63,028 nucleotides of DNA from NCBI GenBank assembly GCA_002344525.1, contig DDTJ01000012.1, forward strand, positions 101,529-164,556, in the 5' to 3' direction. Position 1 is the first letter of the stretch. Each line of letters starts with the position of its first letter. The notes below the pieces were generated by a model. It searched no databases. It was not told where the DNA came from and worked only from the letters and a program-made list of their open reading frames with translations. Below, in pieces: positions 8,953 through 16,382 of the stretch. The stretch comes from Akkermansiaceae bacterium UBA2367. Lineage in GTDB: Bacteria; Verrucomicrobiota; Verrucomicrobiia; Verrucomicrobiales; DEV007. A program made the position numbers and the translations under genes.

Positions 8953-9289
8953 AGGGATTCTGAATGAGTGAAGTGTGGCAAAACGCGCCAGCACCTGTAG
9001 CTGGCCTCACTGAGGCCGAACCGGACGCCCAAACGACGCCCGCGCGAGGTCAATGACCTCGCCTACAGATTCCGTCCCCGAACGACGCGCCAGCGCCTGT
9101 AACCGCGCTCATTGAGCGCGGATCGGACGCACAAACGACGCCCGACCGGGCAATGCCCTCGGTTACATCCACCAAAAAAATCAGCGGAGATCAGTCAGAT
9201 CAGCGATCCGCCCCCGACCGCAAACCGTCGCCAATCCCGGCCAAGGGAACGGGAGCGAACCCCGCCCTCCCGCGCATCTTGAGCGCATC
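8953..9289. repeat. Two tandem family B palindromic units in a 337-bp intergenic region
   Basis: Two direct copies start with CGCGCCAGC(A/G)CCTGTA at 8984 and 9086, 102 bp apart. Each holds a palindrome of the GGCCTCACTGAGGCC or GCGCTCATTGAGCGC type, then GACGC(C/A)CAAACGACGCCCG and a second palindrome (the first copy has CGAGGTCAATGACCTCG). An inverted copy lies at 28950-29035. The remainder before 9290 shows no gene; the flavodoxin promoter must be here. Confidence 0.8.
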
Positions 9290-9757
9290 ATGCGCATCAA
9301 AGTCGTCTACGCCACGGAAACGGGCAACGCCGAGGATCTAGCCAGAGACACCGCCCGCCGTCTGCGGGAGAAAGGCTTCGATCCCGGCCAAGCCATCAAT
9401 TTGGGCGATGCCAGGCTGGACCTCTTCGAGGACAGCGACCTCCTCCTCGCCATCGTCAGCACTTGGGGCGACGGAGAGCCGCCCTCGGAGGCGGAGAACT
9501 TCCACCGCCATCTCAGCGCCAGCGCCCCCCTCGGATTGGGCCATCTCCATTTCGCGGTGCTCGCCCTCGGCGACACCGGATACGACCAGTTCTGCCAATA
9601 CGGAAAGGAGCTGGACGCCGAACTCGAACGCCACGGGGCGAAACGCCTGCACGAGCGGATCGATTGCGACATCGACTACGACGACTATTTCGAGGCATGG
9701 GCCGCCTCGATCCTGCGGCGGATCTCGGCGCTTTGGGAGAGTCCCCTCGCGATCTGA
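9290..9757 (+). CDS. Stand-alone flavodoxin (CysJ/MioC-like FMN domain)
   Basis: The 155-residue protein consists only of a flavodoxin fold. The phosphate-binding loop is YATETGNAEDLA (residues 6-17). The isoalloxazine loops are STWGDGEPPSEAENF and LALGDTGYDQFCQYGKELD, and a conserved D-IDYDDYFEAW stretch follows. It resembles the N-terminal domain of sulfite reductase flavoprotein or MioC rather than a classical long-chain flavodoxin. No reductase domain follows, so it must receive electrons from a separate partner. It precedes the TonB receptor by about 130 bases on the same strand. A role as electron donor in ferric-siderophore reduction is possible but inferred only from position. Confidence 0.9.
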   Translation: MRIKVVYATETGNAEDLARDTARRLREKGFDPGQAINLGDARLDLFEDSDLLLAIVSTWGDGEPPSEAENFHRHLSASAPLGLGHLHFAVLALGDTGYDQFCQYGKELDAELERHGAKRLHERIDCDIDYDDYFEAWAASILRRISALWESPLAI

Positions 9758-9887
9758 GAACCAGACGCCCGGCGGCCCCCAATGACAAACCGCCGTCAAA
9801 AGACAACCAAGTCCCATCAAAATCCATCAGCTCCAAGCTTGACACTCCATTTTATTGAGATTGCGTCCTAGCATCATTACAGCCGCT

Positions 9888-12302
9888 ATGAAACCACCCT
9901 CCTCCCTCCTTGCGGGGGCCGCCTGCCTCTGCGTCTCCCTCGCCACCTCCCGGCTCTTTTCCCAAGAGACCGCGCCTGCCGCTCCGCCGTCGGCCACCGC
10001 CGCCGAACTCGAACAAACCGTGGTCGAGTCCGCCCCCGCACCGAAGCCAGCTCCGAAACCCGCCCCGCGACCGGCTCCCGCCCCCGCTCCCGCACCGGAG
10101 CCCGCCCCCCTTGTGATCGACGACGCTATCAACAAGATCGGCCCGGTGCCCTCCGACTCCTTCTCGGGGACCAAGCTGAACACCCCCCTCATCAAGACTC
10201 CCCAGTCGATCTCCGTCGTCACCCGCGAGGAGATGGACCTGCGCGGCGCCCGCAATGTGAACGAGGCCCTCGCCTACACCGCCGGGGTGCTCTCCGAGCG
10301 CAACGGCATCGACACCCGTGCCGACGACATCGCCATCCGCGGCTTCAACACCAGCACCCTCAACTCCAGCAACAACTACCTCGACGGGCTGCGGCTTCCC
10401 ACCGGTGGCACCTTCGGCGCCCCGGCCCTCGACGCCTTCGGGCTCGAAAGCGTCGAAGTGGTGAAAGGTCCCGCCTCCGTCCTCTTCGGGCAAATCTCCC
10501 CCGGCGGCCTCGTCAACCGCAGCTCCAAGCGCCCCCTCGACTACAGCCGCAACCAGCTCGGCTTCGAATACATGAACTACGGATCCACCCGCGACGCCGG
10601 TCGGATCACCTTCGACACCACCGGCCCCATCGGCGGCACCTCCGACCACTACTACGACGGGGGCGGCAAGAGCGGAAAAGGCGGCAAGCAACTGGTCGAG
10701 GGCCGCGCCCCCGCCAGCTACCGCCTCGTCGGCTCCTATCAGAACGGCGGCGCCCAGATCGACCACACCGATCTGGAGCGGATCTACCTCGCCCCGAGCG
10801 TCACCTTCCACCTCGGCGAGGACACCGACCTGACCCTCTACGCCATCTACCAGCGCGACGAGGGCGGCTTCGGCTTCCAGTTCATCCCCTCCGCCCTCAC
10901 CGGCCTCACCCCGAATCCCGCCGGATTGCCCCCGATCGCCCCTCAGGCCTTCCTCGGTGAGCCCGACTTCAACCAGTTCGACCGCACCCAGTTCCTCGTC
11001 GGCTACGAGTTCGAGCATCGCTTCAACGATGTCTGGTCCCTCTCGCACAACTTCCGCTACAGCCGCCTCGACGTGGACTACCAGGCCGTCATCGCCAATT
11101 TCTTCTCGCCCGGTGTAGGCATTGGACCCGACGGTCGCACCGTCGCACGCCGTACCACGGAAGGGTTCTCCTACACCGACGCCATCCAGTTCGACACCCG
11201 CCTCGTGGCGGAGTTCTCGACCGGTGCCGCCGATCACACCGCCTTCCTCGGACTCGACTACCTGAAGATGGATACGAGCCACGAGCGATGGGACCGCCGC
11301 GTCGTCGGTGTCGGACCCGGCACCCTGCCCCCCATCGACGCCTACAATCCCGTCTACAGCGGCGTGACCTTCCTCGGCATCCCCTTCAACAGTTGGGCCG
11401 ACGACGGCATCATCGAGTCCGAGCAGATCGGCCTCTACGCCCAAGACCAGATCGAGATCGGAAACTGGATCGCCAGCCTCGGCGGACGCTACGACTGGTC
11501 CGACGCCTTCACCTCGCAGAGGGTGAATCCCGTCAACGCCCTGCAACGCAGCAACACCCATGCCGAAGCCTTCACCGGACGGGCTGGCCTGCTCTATCTG
11601 TCCGAATCCGGGCTCGCTCCCTATGCGAGCTACGCCACCTCCTTCGAGCCGGCGACGGGAACCACCTTCGGCGGAACCCCCTTCGATCCGACCACTGGCC
11701 AGCAGTTCGAGTTCGGCGTGAAATACGAGCCGAAGCGCTTCAATGGCCTCTTCACCGCCTCCTACTTCGACCTGACCCAGCAGAACATCCTCACCCCCGA
11801 CCCCGGCAACCCCGGCTTCCAAGTCCAGACCGGGGAGATCGCCGTCGATGGCTTCGAATTCGAGGCGAAGGCGGAACTAGCCGAAGGGCTCTTCGCCATC
11901 GGTGCCCTGACCTTCCTCGACGCCGAAATCACCAAGAGCAACACCCCCGGAGAGACTGGGAAACAATGGCAGAACGTGCCCGACTACACGGCCTCGGCCT
12001 GGCTGGACTACACCTTCCCAGAAGGGCCTCTGCGCGGCCTTGGTGTCGGGGTCGGCGTGCGCCACGTCTCGGAGCGCTTCGGCAACAACACCAACACCAT
12101 CGCCATGCCCTCCTACACCCTCGTCGACGCGGCGCTCCGCTACGATCTCGGGGCTCTCTCCCCGGACTTCGAAGGAGCGAAGCTCTCCCTCAGCGCAACC
12201 AACCTCGCGGACGAGCTCTACGTCGCCACCGCCACCGGGCCCATCTCCGCTTGGTATGGCTCCGCGCGCGTCGTGACCTTGAAGATGACCTACGAATGGT
12301 GA
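9888..12302 (+). CDS. TonB-dependent siderophore receptor
   Basis: This 804-residue outer-membrane receptor belongs to the FhuA/FpvA-type ferric-siderophore group. The ATG chosen starts the signal peptide (MKPPSSLLAGAACLCVSLAT, cleavage near SRLFSQ). A Pro-Ala-Lys-rich linker (about residues 45-70) precedes the plug, which has TPQSISVVTREEMDLRGA and DDIAIRGF. The 22-stranded barrel ends in the aromatic signature LKMTYEW. No STN signalling domain is present, so it is probably not a FecA-type sensor. Typical length is 700-800 residues. A siderophore-esterase-like gene lies 3 kb downstream on the same strand, which fits import and later hydrolysis of an ester-type siderophore. TonB/ExbBD are not in the window. 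Confidence 0.95.
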   Translation: MKPPSSLLAGAACLCVSLATSRLFSQETAPAAPPSATAAELEQTVVESAPAPKPAPKPAPRPAPAPAPAPEPAPLVIDDAINKIGPVPSDSFSGTKLNTPLIKTPQSISVVTREEMDLRGARNVNEALAYTAGVLSERNGIDTRADDIAIRGFNTSTLNSSNNYLDGLRLPTGGTFGAPALDAFGLESVEVVKGPASVLFGQISPGGLVNRSSKRPLDYSRNQLGFEYMNYGSTRDAGRITFDTTGPIGGTSDHYYDGGGKSGKGGKQLVEGRAPASYRLVGSYQNGGAQIDHTDLERIYLAPSVTFHLGEDTDLTLYAIYQRDEGGFGFQFIPSALTGLTPNPAGLPPIAPQAFLGEPDFNQFDRTQFLVGYEFEHRFNDVWSLSHNFRYSRLDVDYQAVIANFFSPGVGIGPDGRTVARRTTEGFSYTDAIQFDTRLVAEFSTGAADHTAFLGLDYLKMDTSHERWDRRVVGVGPGTLPPIDAYNPVYSGVTFLGIPFNSWADDGIIESEQIGLYAQDQIEIGNWIASLGGRYDWSDAFTSQRVNPVNALQRSNTHAEAFTGRAGLLYLSESGLAPYASYATSFEPATGTTFGGTPFDPTTGQQFEFGVKYEPKRFNGLFTASYFDLTQQNILTPDPGNPGFQVQTGEIAVDGFEFEAKAELAEGLFAIGALTFLDAEITKSNTPGETGKQWQNVPDYTASAWLDYTFPEGPLRGLGVGVGVRHVSERFGNNTNTIAMPSYTLVDAALRYDLGALSPDFEGAKLSLSATNLADELYVATATGPISAWYGSARVVTLKMTYEW

Positions 12303-12330
12303 GCTGAACCGACCTTTCCGCACCTCCCAC

Positions 12331-12361
12331 GGGCGTGGGCGCCGAACCGGTGCCCGCGCCC
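12331..12361 (+). terminator. GC-rich stem-loop after the TonB receptor gene
   Basis: A stem of about 14 pairs (GGGCGTGGGCGCCG with CGGTGCCCGCGCCC, including G-U pairs) has a two-base loop. It begins 28 bases after the receptor stop. It has no U-tract, so it may attenuate, stabilise the upstream mRNA or terminate with Rho. Confidence 0.5.
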
Positions 12362-12415
12362 CCTTTCGTCTCTGGCTCCGACGCAAATAGCAACATTTCC
12401 AGCTTACCCAAACCC

Positions 12416-13333
12416 ATGAAAAGCATGACTGAACGAACCCACGCAACCATCGCCATCGCCTTGGCCCTGGCGACGCTTCCGGCACCCATGACCCGCGCCG
12501 ACGTCCCCCTGCCAAAAGGGGCCGACGAACTGATCCAAGGAGCGCTCGACAAGGTCGTTCCGGTCATGGCCGCCGCCATCGATCTGGCCAACCGGGAGGC
12601 GAAGAGCGACAAGAATTTCGTCGTGCTCCTCAAGGAGCTGAAGAAATACGGCTTCGGCTCCCCCGTGGCGATGCCGCCTTGGGCCAACAAGCCTGAGCAC
12701 GAAGACCACGAAGACCCCGAACCCGAGGATCTGACCGAGGAGGAGAAGCAGGAGAAGGAGAGGAAGCGCCTGGAAATGATCGAGGCGACCCGCAAGCGCG
12801 TCGGGGGCCAGGAGATCAACTATTTCAAGGAGATCGACAAGAACGGCGACACCAAGACCGACGCCGAGGAGATCGCCACGGCCATCCGCGAATATCTGGT
12901 GTTCGAGCTGCACGACGACCTCATCAACGTCGACGGCGACAAGGACGGAAAACTGTCCCTGCGGGAATACGCGCTCTCCGTCCCGGCCCGTGGAGAGATC
13001 GGCGAGGACGGGGTGGACTGGCATCAGCGCGAGCACTTCCTGGAGGAGGACAAGGACGGCAGTGGCTTCATCGAGCTGGGGGAGATCATGGGACGACATG
13101 TCGAAGGCCTCTACAAACGCGCCTTGCGCTGCCTCCTCATGTTCCAGCTCGCGGGCCACGACAAGGATGGCGACGGCAAACTGAGCCGCGAGGAGTTCAC
13201 CGCCATCGCCGAGGGCACCGACGCCATCTACGGCAAGATTTTCGCGGAGGGGGAGTCCTTGGACATCTCCAATGCCTACGCCCGCCTTTTCTGGGTGCCT
13301 TCCCCAGCCTTGGAGAAGCTCGTGAAACGTTGA
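12416..13333 (+). CDS. Exported four-EF-hand calcium-binding protein
   Basis: The start at 12416 gives a 305-residue protein with a signal peptide (MKSMTERTHATIAIALALAT, cleavage near TRADVP). An acidic, charged linker (about 95-125) is followed by four canonical 12-residue EF-hand loops: DKNGDTKTDAEE (141-152), DGDKDGKLSLRE (173-184), DKDGSGFIELGE (212-223) and DKDGDGKLSREE (249-260). All keep Asp at position 1, Gly at position 6 in three of four, and Glu at 12. It is therefore a secreted or periplasmic calcium binder of unknown partner. The next gene follows almost directly (signal-peptide start 30 bases after this stop), so the two are probably cotranscribed. Confidence 0.88.
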   Translation: MKSMTERTHATIAIALALATLPAPMTRADVPLPKGADELIQGALDKVVPVMAAAIDLANREAKSDKNFVVLLKELKKYGFGSPVAMPPWANKPEHEDHEDPEPEDLTEEEKQEKERKRLEMIEATRKRVGGQEINYFKEIDKNGDTKTDAEEIATAIREYLVFELHDDLINVDGDKDGKLSLREYALSVPARGEIGEDGVDWHQREHFLEEDKDGSGFIELGEIMGRHVEGLYKRALRCLLMFQLAGHDKDGDGKLSREEFTAIAEGTDAIYGKIFAEGESLDISNAYARLFWVPSPALEKLVKR

Positions 13334-13362
13334 CCCCCCGCGATTCCATTTTCCAACCCGCC

Positions 13363-15207
13363 ATGTCGCGCGCCCTTCCTTCCCTGCGGCTTCCAGCCTG
13401 CCTTCTTGCTGTCGTCGGTCTCCTCCCATCATCCCCCGTCGTGGCCGAGGACAAAACGGAGGCGGCACCGCCCCCCGCCCAGCAGCCCGACATGCTGCCT
13501 TGGCGTTTCAACTACGCCCAGGCGCTCGCCGAAGCCAAGGAGACGGGCAAGCCCATCTTCCTGGAATTCCGCTGCGTGCCCTGCGTCAACGGTAGGGAGT
13601 TCGACGCGCAGGTCGTCTTCACCGCCCCCGAATCGCCCCGGGGCAAGCTGATGTCGCAGTATGTGCTGCTCCGGGTCGATTCCATGACCGGGGCCGACAT
13701 CGCCCACTACGACCGGGACTGGCACAATTCGCTCTACTATTTCATCATCAACGCCGACGAGGATATCTACCTGCGCTACGGCGGTCGGGACGAAAAGGCG
13801 GCCGACACCTATCTGGACTACGACAGCCTCGCACTGGCCCTCGAAATCGGATTGGAGGAGCACCGGAAGCACCTCGCCGACGAACGGCCCAAGGACGCCG
13901 ACGACCCCCGCCCTCCCCGCCTCACTCCCGAAGACCATAAGCTGGTGCAGATGGAGGTGATCGAAAAAGGCCGCTGCACCGAATGCCATCTCGTCGGCGA
14001 TTTCTCCATGCAGGAGAAGGAGCTGGCCGGTCTGCTGGACCCCATCACCGACCTCTACCGCTCGCCCGACATCAAGGCCCTCGGCCTGCATCTCGACGTG
14101 CCCAAAGGCCTCGTGCTGGCCTCCGTGGACGGTCCCGCCGCCGAGGCGGGAATCCAGGCCGGGGACAAGATCACCGCCTTCAACGGCAAGCGCGTCCTCA
14201 CCTTCGGCGACCTCCAGCATCAATACGACAAAGCACCTCGCCGGACGACGAAGCAGGTCGCCCTCACGGTCGAGCGCCGCGGCGAAGCCGTGGAGGCCAC
14301 CGTGCAGCTCCCCTTCGAATGGTGGAGGACCGGCTTGGAATTCCGGCACTGGAACATGCAGCCCCAGCTTTTCTTCAAATCCGAGCCACTGACCGCCGAG
14401 GAGAAGGAGGCCCGTCGCCTGCCTGCCGACGGATTCGCCTCCCGCGTCACGGAGATCGATCTGGAGGCGGCCTTCAACGACTACCACAGCTTGGAAATCG
14501 ACGACATCGTCGTGGCGGTGAACAAGGTCAAGACCGACCCCATGACCACCCGCCTCGCAGATCACATCGCGCTGCATTACCCGGCGGAATCCGAGATCCC
14601 GCTGACCGTCCTGCGCGGCGAGGAGACGGAGGAAGTGCCGCTCAAGACCCAGCGCCTCAACTTCCGCAAATACCCCATCGACCGGGAGAACGTCGGGCTG
14701 ATGGTCAAATGGTCCGAACCCGACTACGTCCGGAAAGGCAACGCCAAGATCGTCCGCTACCGCGCGGCCATCGCCAACGGGCATCTGCTGGTCGAGGCGG
14801 CGCACGAACCCGGCTGGCACAGCTACGCCATGGACAACGCGAAGCGTTCCGCCGCCGCATCCAAGGGCGGCCCTGCCGCCGCCGGTTCCCACGAGCTGCC
14901 CACGGTGATCGCGACGCCGAGCGACCTCGCCGTGGACGGGGGGTGGAAACAGACTCCTCCCACCGATTACTCCAAGCCGGACATCCACTGGTACACCTAC
15001 GGCTTTTCGGGAACCAGCTACTTCGCCTTGCCCTTGAAGGAACTGCCCGGAAAAGCCTTCAAGGTGTCGATCACCTCGCAAGTCTGCGATGCCGAATCCT
15101 GCGCGGGCACCTTCGATTTGGAGCTGGAAGTGCCCATTCCGAACGCCGATCCCGCCAATATCTTCACCCAACGCATCATCGACGCTCTCGAAGCGGTCGA
15201 AAAGTAG
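13363..15207 (+). CDS. Exported thioredoxin-like / CxxCH / PDZ / DsbD-N-like multidomain protein
   Basis: The 614-residue protein has a signal peptide (MSRALPSLRLPACLLAVVGL, cleavage near VVAE). A thioredoxin-like domain carries CVPC at residues 71-74 (context PIFLEFRCVPC). A single haem-c-type CTECH follows at 205-209. A PDZ domain (about 230-330; AGIQAGDKITAFNGKRV) and a second PDZ-like segment (about 375-455) come next. The C-terminal domain (about 460-605) resembles the periplasmic N-terminal domain of DsbD, with a Cys pair at 575 and 580 (VCDAESC). A TTG 33 bases upstream overlaps the previous stop and is an alternative start. Known roles of the pieces suggest a periplasmic thiol-redox or cytochrome-linked chaperone. 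The combination is unfamiliar to me, and haem binding at one site is unproven. Confidence 0.85.
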   Translation: MSRALPSLRLPACLLAVVGLLPSSPVVAEDKTEAAPPPAQQPDMLPWRFNYAQALAEAKETGKPIFLEFRCVPCVNGREFDAQVVFTAPESPRGKLMSQYVLLRVDSMTGADIAHYDRDWHNSLYYFIINADEDIYLRYGGRDEKAADTYLDYDSLALALEIGLEEHRKHLADERPKDADDPRPPRLTPEDHKLVQMEVIEKGRCTECHLVGDFSMQEKELAGLLDPITDLYRSPDIKALGLHLDVPKGLVLASVDGPAAEAGIQAGDKITAFNGKRVLTFGDLQHQYDKAPRRTTKQVALTVERRGEAVEATVQLPFEWWRTGLEFRHWNMQPQLFFKSEPLTAEEKEARRLPADGFASRVTEIDLEAAFNDYHSLEIDDIVVAVNKVKTDPMTTRLADHIALHYPAESEIPLTVLRGEETEEVPLKTQRLNFRKYPIDRENVGLMVKWSEPDYVRKGNAKIVRYRAAIANGHLLVEAAHEPGWHSYAMDNAKRSAAASKGGPAAAGSHELPTVIATPSDLAVDGGWKQTPPTDYSKPDIHWYTYGFSGTSYFALPLKELPGKAFKVSITSQVCDAESCAGTFDLELEVPIPNADPANIFTQRIIDALEAVEK

Positions 15208-15218
15208 CCATGATCGAC

Positions 15219-15300
15219 CGGTAGGGACGGCTGGCTCAGCCGTCCGCCGGAAGTCTCGCAACACATGGATGGCGGACGGCTGAGCCAGCCGTCCCTACCG
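15219..15300. repeat. Inverted pair of family A palindromes
   Basis: A 30-base sequence at 15219-15248 is repeated exactly in inverse orientation at 15271-15300, around a 22-base spacer. Each arm contains the GGACGGCT/AGCCGTCC palindrome and the CTACC flank. The paired layout is like a BIME. It lies between the redox protein and the esterase and could form a large mRNA hairpin that decouples their expression. Confidence 0.85.
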
Positions 15301-15354
15301 AGCTTAACCGACCGCAACTACATCCCAACTCATTCCAACCCCCGTCCACCAAAG

Positions 15355-16314
15355 ATGACGACACCATCCCTCCTCCCCCGCACATGTATCCTCGCGGCGC
15401 TCGCGCTCCTGTGCCCTCCCGCGCCCGCTGATGAACCCGCGAAAACCCCGTGGACCCTGCCCGGAGCGGAAGTCTTCGATCTGGCCAACGCGGCGGGCGA
15501 ACCCTACCGCCTCTACCTCTACCGTCCCGAAGGTCCCGCCCCGGACGGCGGCTTTCCCGTGCTCTACGTCCTCGACGGCGAGCGCTACTTCCCCCTCGCC
15601 TCCGCCATCCTGTTCAACCTGACCGCTTCGAAAAAGTCGATGGAAGCAGCAGGCGTGGAGCCGGGCATCGTCGTGGCCATCGGCTACCCCGGCGAATCCC
15701 GCCGCTCCTACGACTACACGCCTCCGGCGGAGAAGGGTGAACCAGAGCGGAAGCCCGACGGCACCCCCTACCCCGAGCAGAAAAGCGGAGGCGCCGACGC
15801 CTTCCTCGACTTCATCGAGACCGTGCTGAAGCCTCACGTCGCCAAGGCCCATCCCATCAATCCCGCGCGTCAGGCGCTGATGGGCCATTCCTACGGAGGG
15901 CTTTTCACGATGCATGTCCTCTTCACCCGGCCCGAGTGCTTCCGGACCTACCTCGCCTCCAGCCCCTCGCTCTGGTGGAACGACCGCCACCTCCTGCGGG
16001 AGAAAGAGCAGCCCTTCATCGAACGCCTCAGCAAAGAACCCCGCCCCCTCACCCTCGTGATGAGCGTGGGGGAATTCGAGCAATCGCTCCTCAAGGACGA
16101 AATTTCGCTGCCCGTGGAAAAGCAAGAGGATGCCGCTCTTCATCGCGGACGCCGCCGCATGGTGGACAACTCCCGCGAACTGGCTTGGCGGCTCGAAGCC
16201 TGCCGCGAGCACGGGCTCGACCTCAGCTACCGCATCTTCGAAGGCGAAAACCACGGTTCCGTCGTCCCTGCGGCCCTTGCGAGCGCCCTGCCCTATGCCT
16301 TCCGCAAGCCTTGA
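15355..16314 (+). CDS. Exported alpha/beta-hydrolase, siderophore esterase-like (IroE/Fes family)
   Basis: The 319-residue protein begins with a signal peptide (MTTPSLLPRTCILAALALLC, cleavage near APADE). It has the putative-esterase fold: PVLYVLDGERYF, the nucleophile elbow GHSYGG with the catalytic Ser, LASSPSLWWND, and a C-terminal catalytic His in FEGENHGSVVPAAL. The LDGERYF and SPSLWW motifs are typical of the IroE/ferric-enterobactin-esterase-like group, which linearises or cleaves siderophores. IroE is periplasmic, which fits the signal here. With the TonB receptor upstream this supports an iron-acquisition locus, though some relatives act on other esters. Confidence 0.88.
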   Translation: MTTPSLLPRTCILAALALLCPPAPADEPAKTPWTLPGAEVFDLANAAGEPYRLYLYRPEGPAPDGGFPVLYVLDGERYFPLASAILFNLTASKKSMEAAGVEPGIVVAIGYPGESRRSYDYTPPAEKGEPERKPDGTPYPEQKSGGADAFLDFIETVLKPHVAKAHPINPARQALMGHSYGGLFTMHVLFTRPECFRTYLASSPSLWWNDRHLLREKEQPFIERLSKEPRPLTLVMSVGEFEQSLLKDEISLPVEKQEDAALHRGRRRMVDNSRELAWRLEACREHGLDLSYRIFEGENHGSVVPAALASALPYAFRKP

Positions 16315-16327
16315 AGCACCTTGGAGC

Positions 16328-16375
16328 GGGACTTTTCAAGTCCCGTCTTTTGACCAAGGGACTTGAAAAGTCCCC
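16328..16375. terminator. Paired GGGACTT palindromes between convergent genes (family D)
   Basis: Two palindromes (16328-16344 and 16358-16375, core GGGACTT..AAGTCCC) can also pair with each other into a longer hairpin. They lie between the esterase stop and the convergent polyprenyl synthase stop, so a bidirectional terminator role is plausible. The same core occurs at 5722-5740. Confidence 0.6.
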
Positions 16376-16382
16376 CTCCCAG

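Noticed and set aside
9839..9890. TTGACA at 9839-9844 as promoter of the TonB receptor, and a Fur box next to it
   Set aside because: No -10 element at a 16-18 base distance and no convincing Fur-type dyad could be found by eye.
9852..11822. A 656-codon minus-strand frame opposite the TonB receptor
   Set aside because: Gly/Val/Glu-rich low complexity; the opposite strand is a complete TonB receptor.
13972..13989. CTECH in the redox protein as proof of a cytochrome c
   Set aside because: A single CxxCH can occur by chance and no axial ligand can be assigned, so it is reported only as a candidate haem site.
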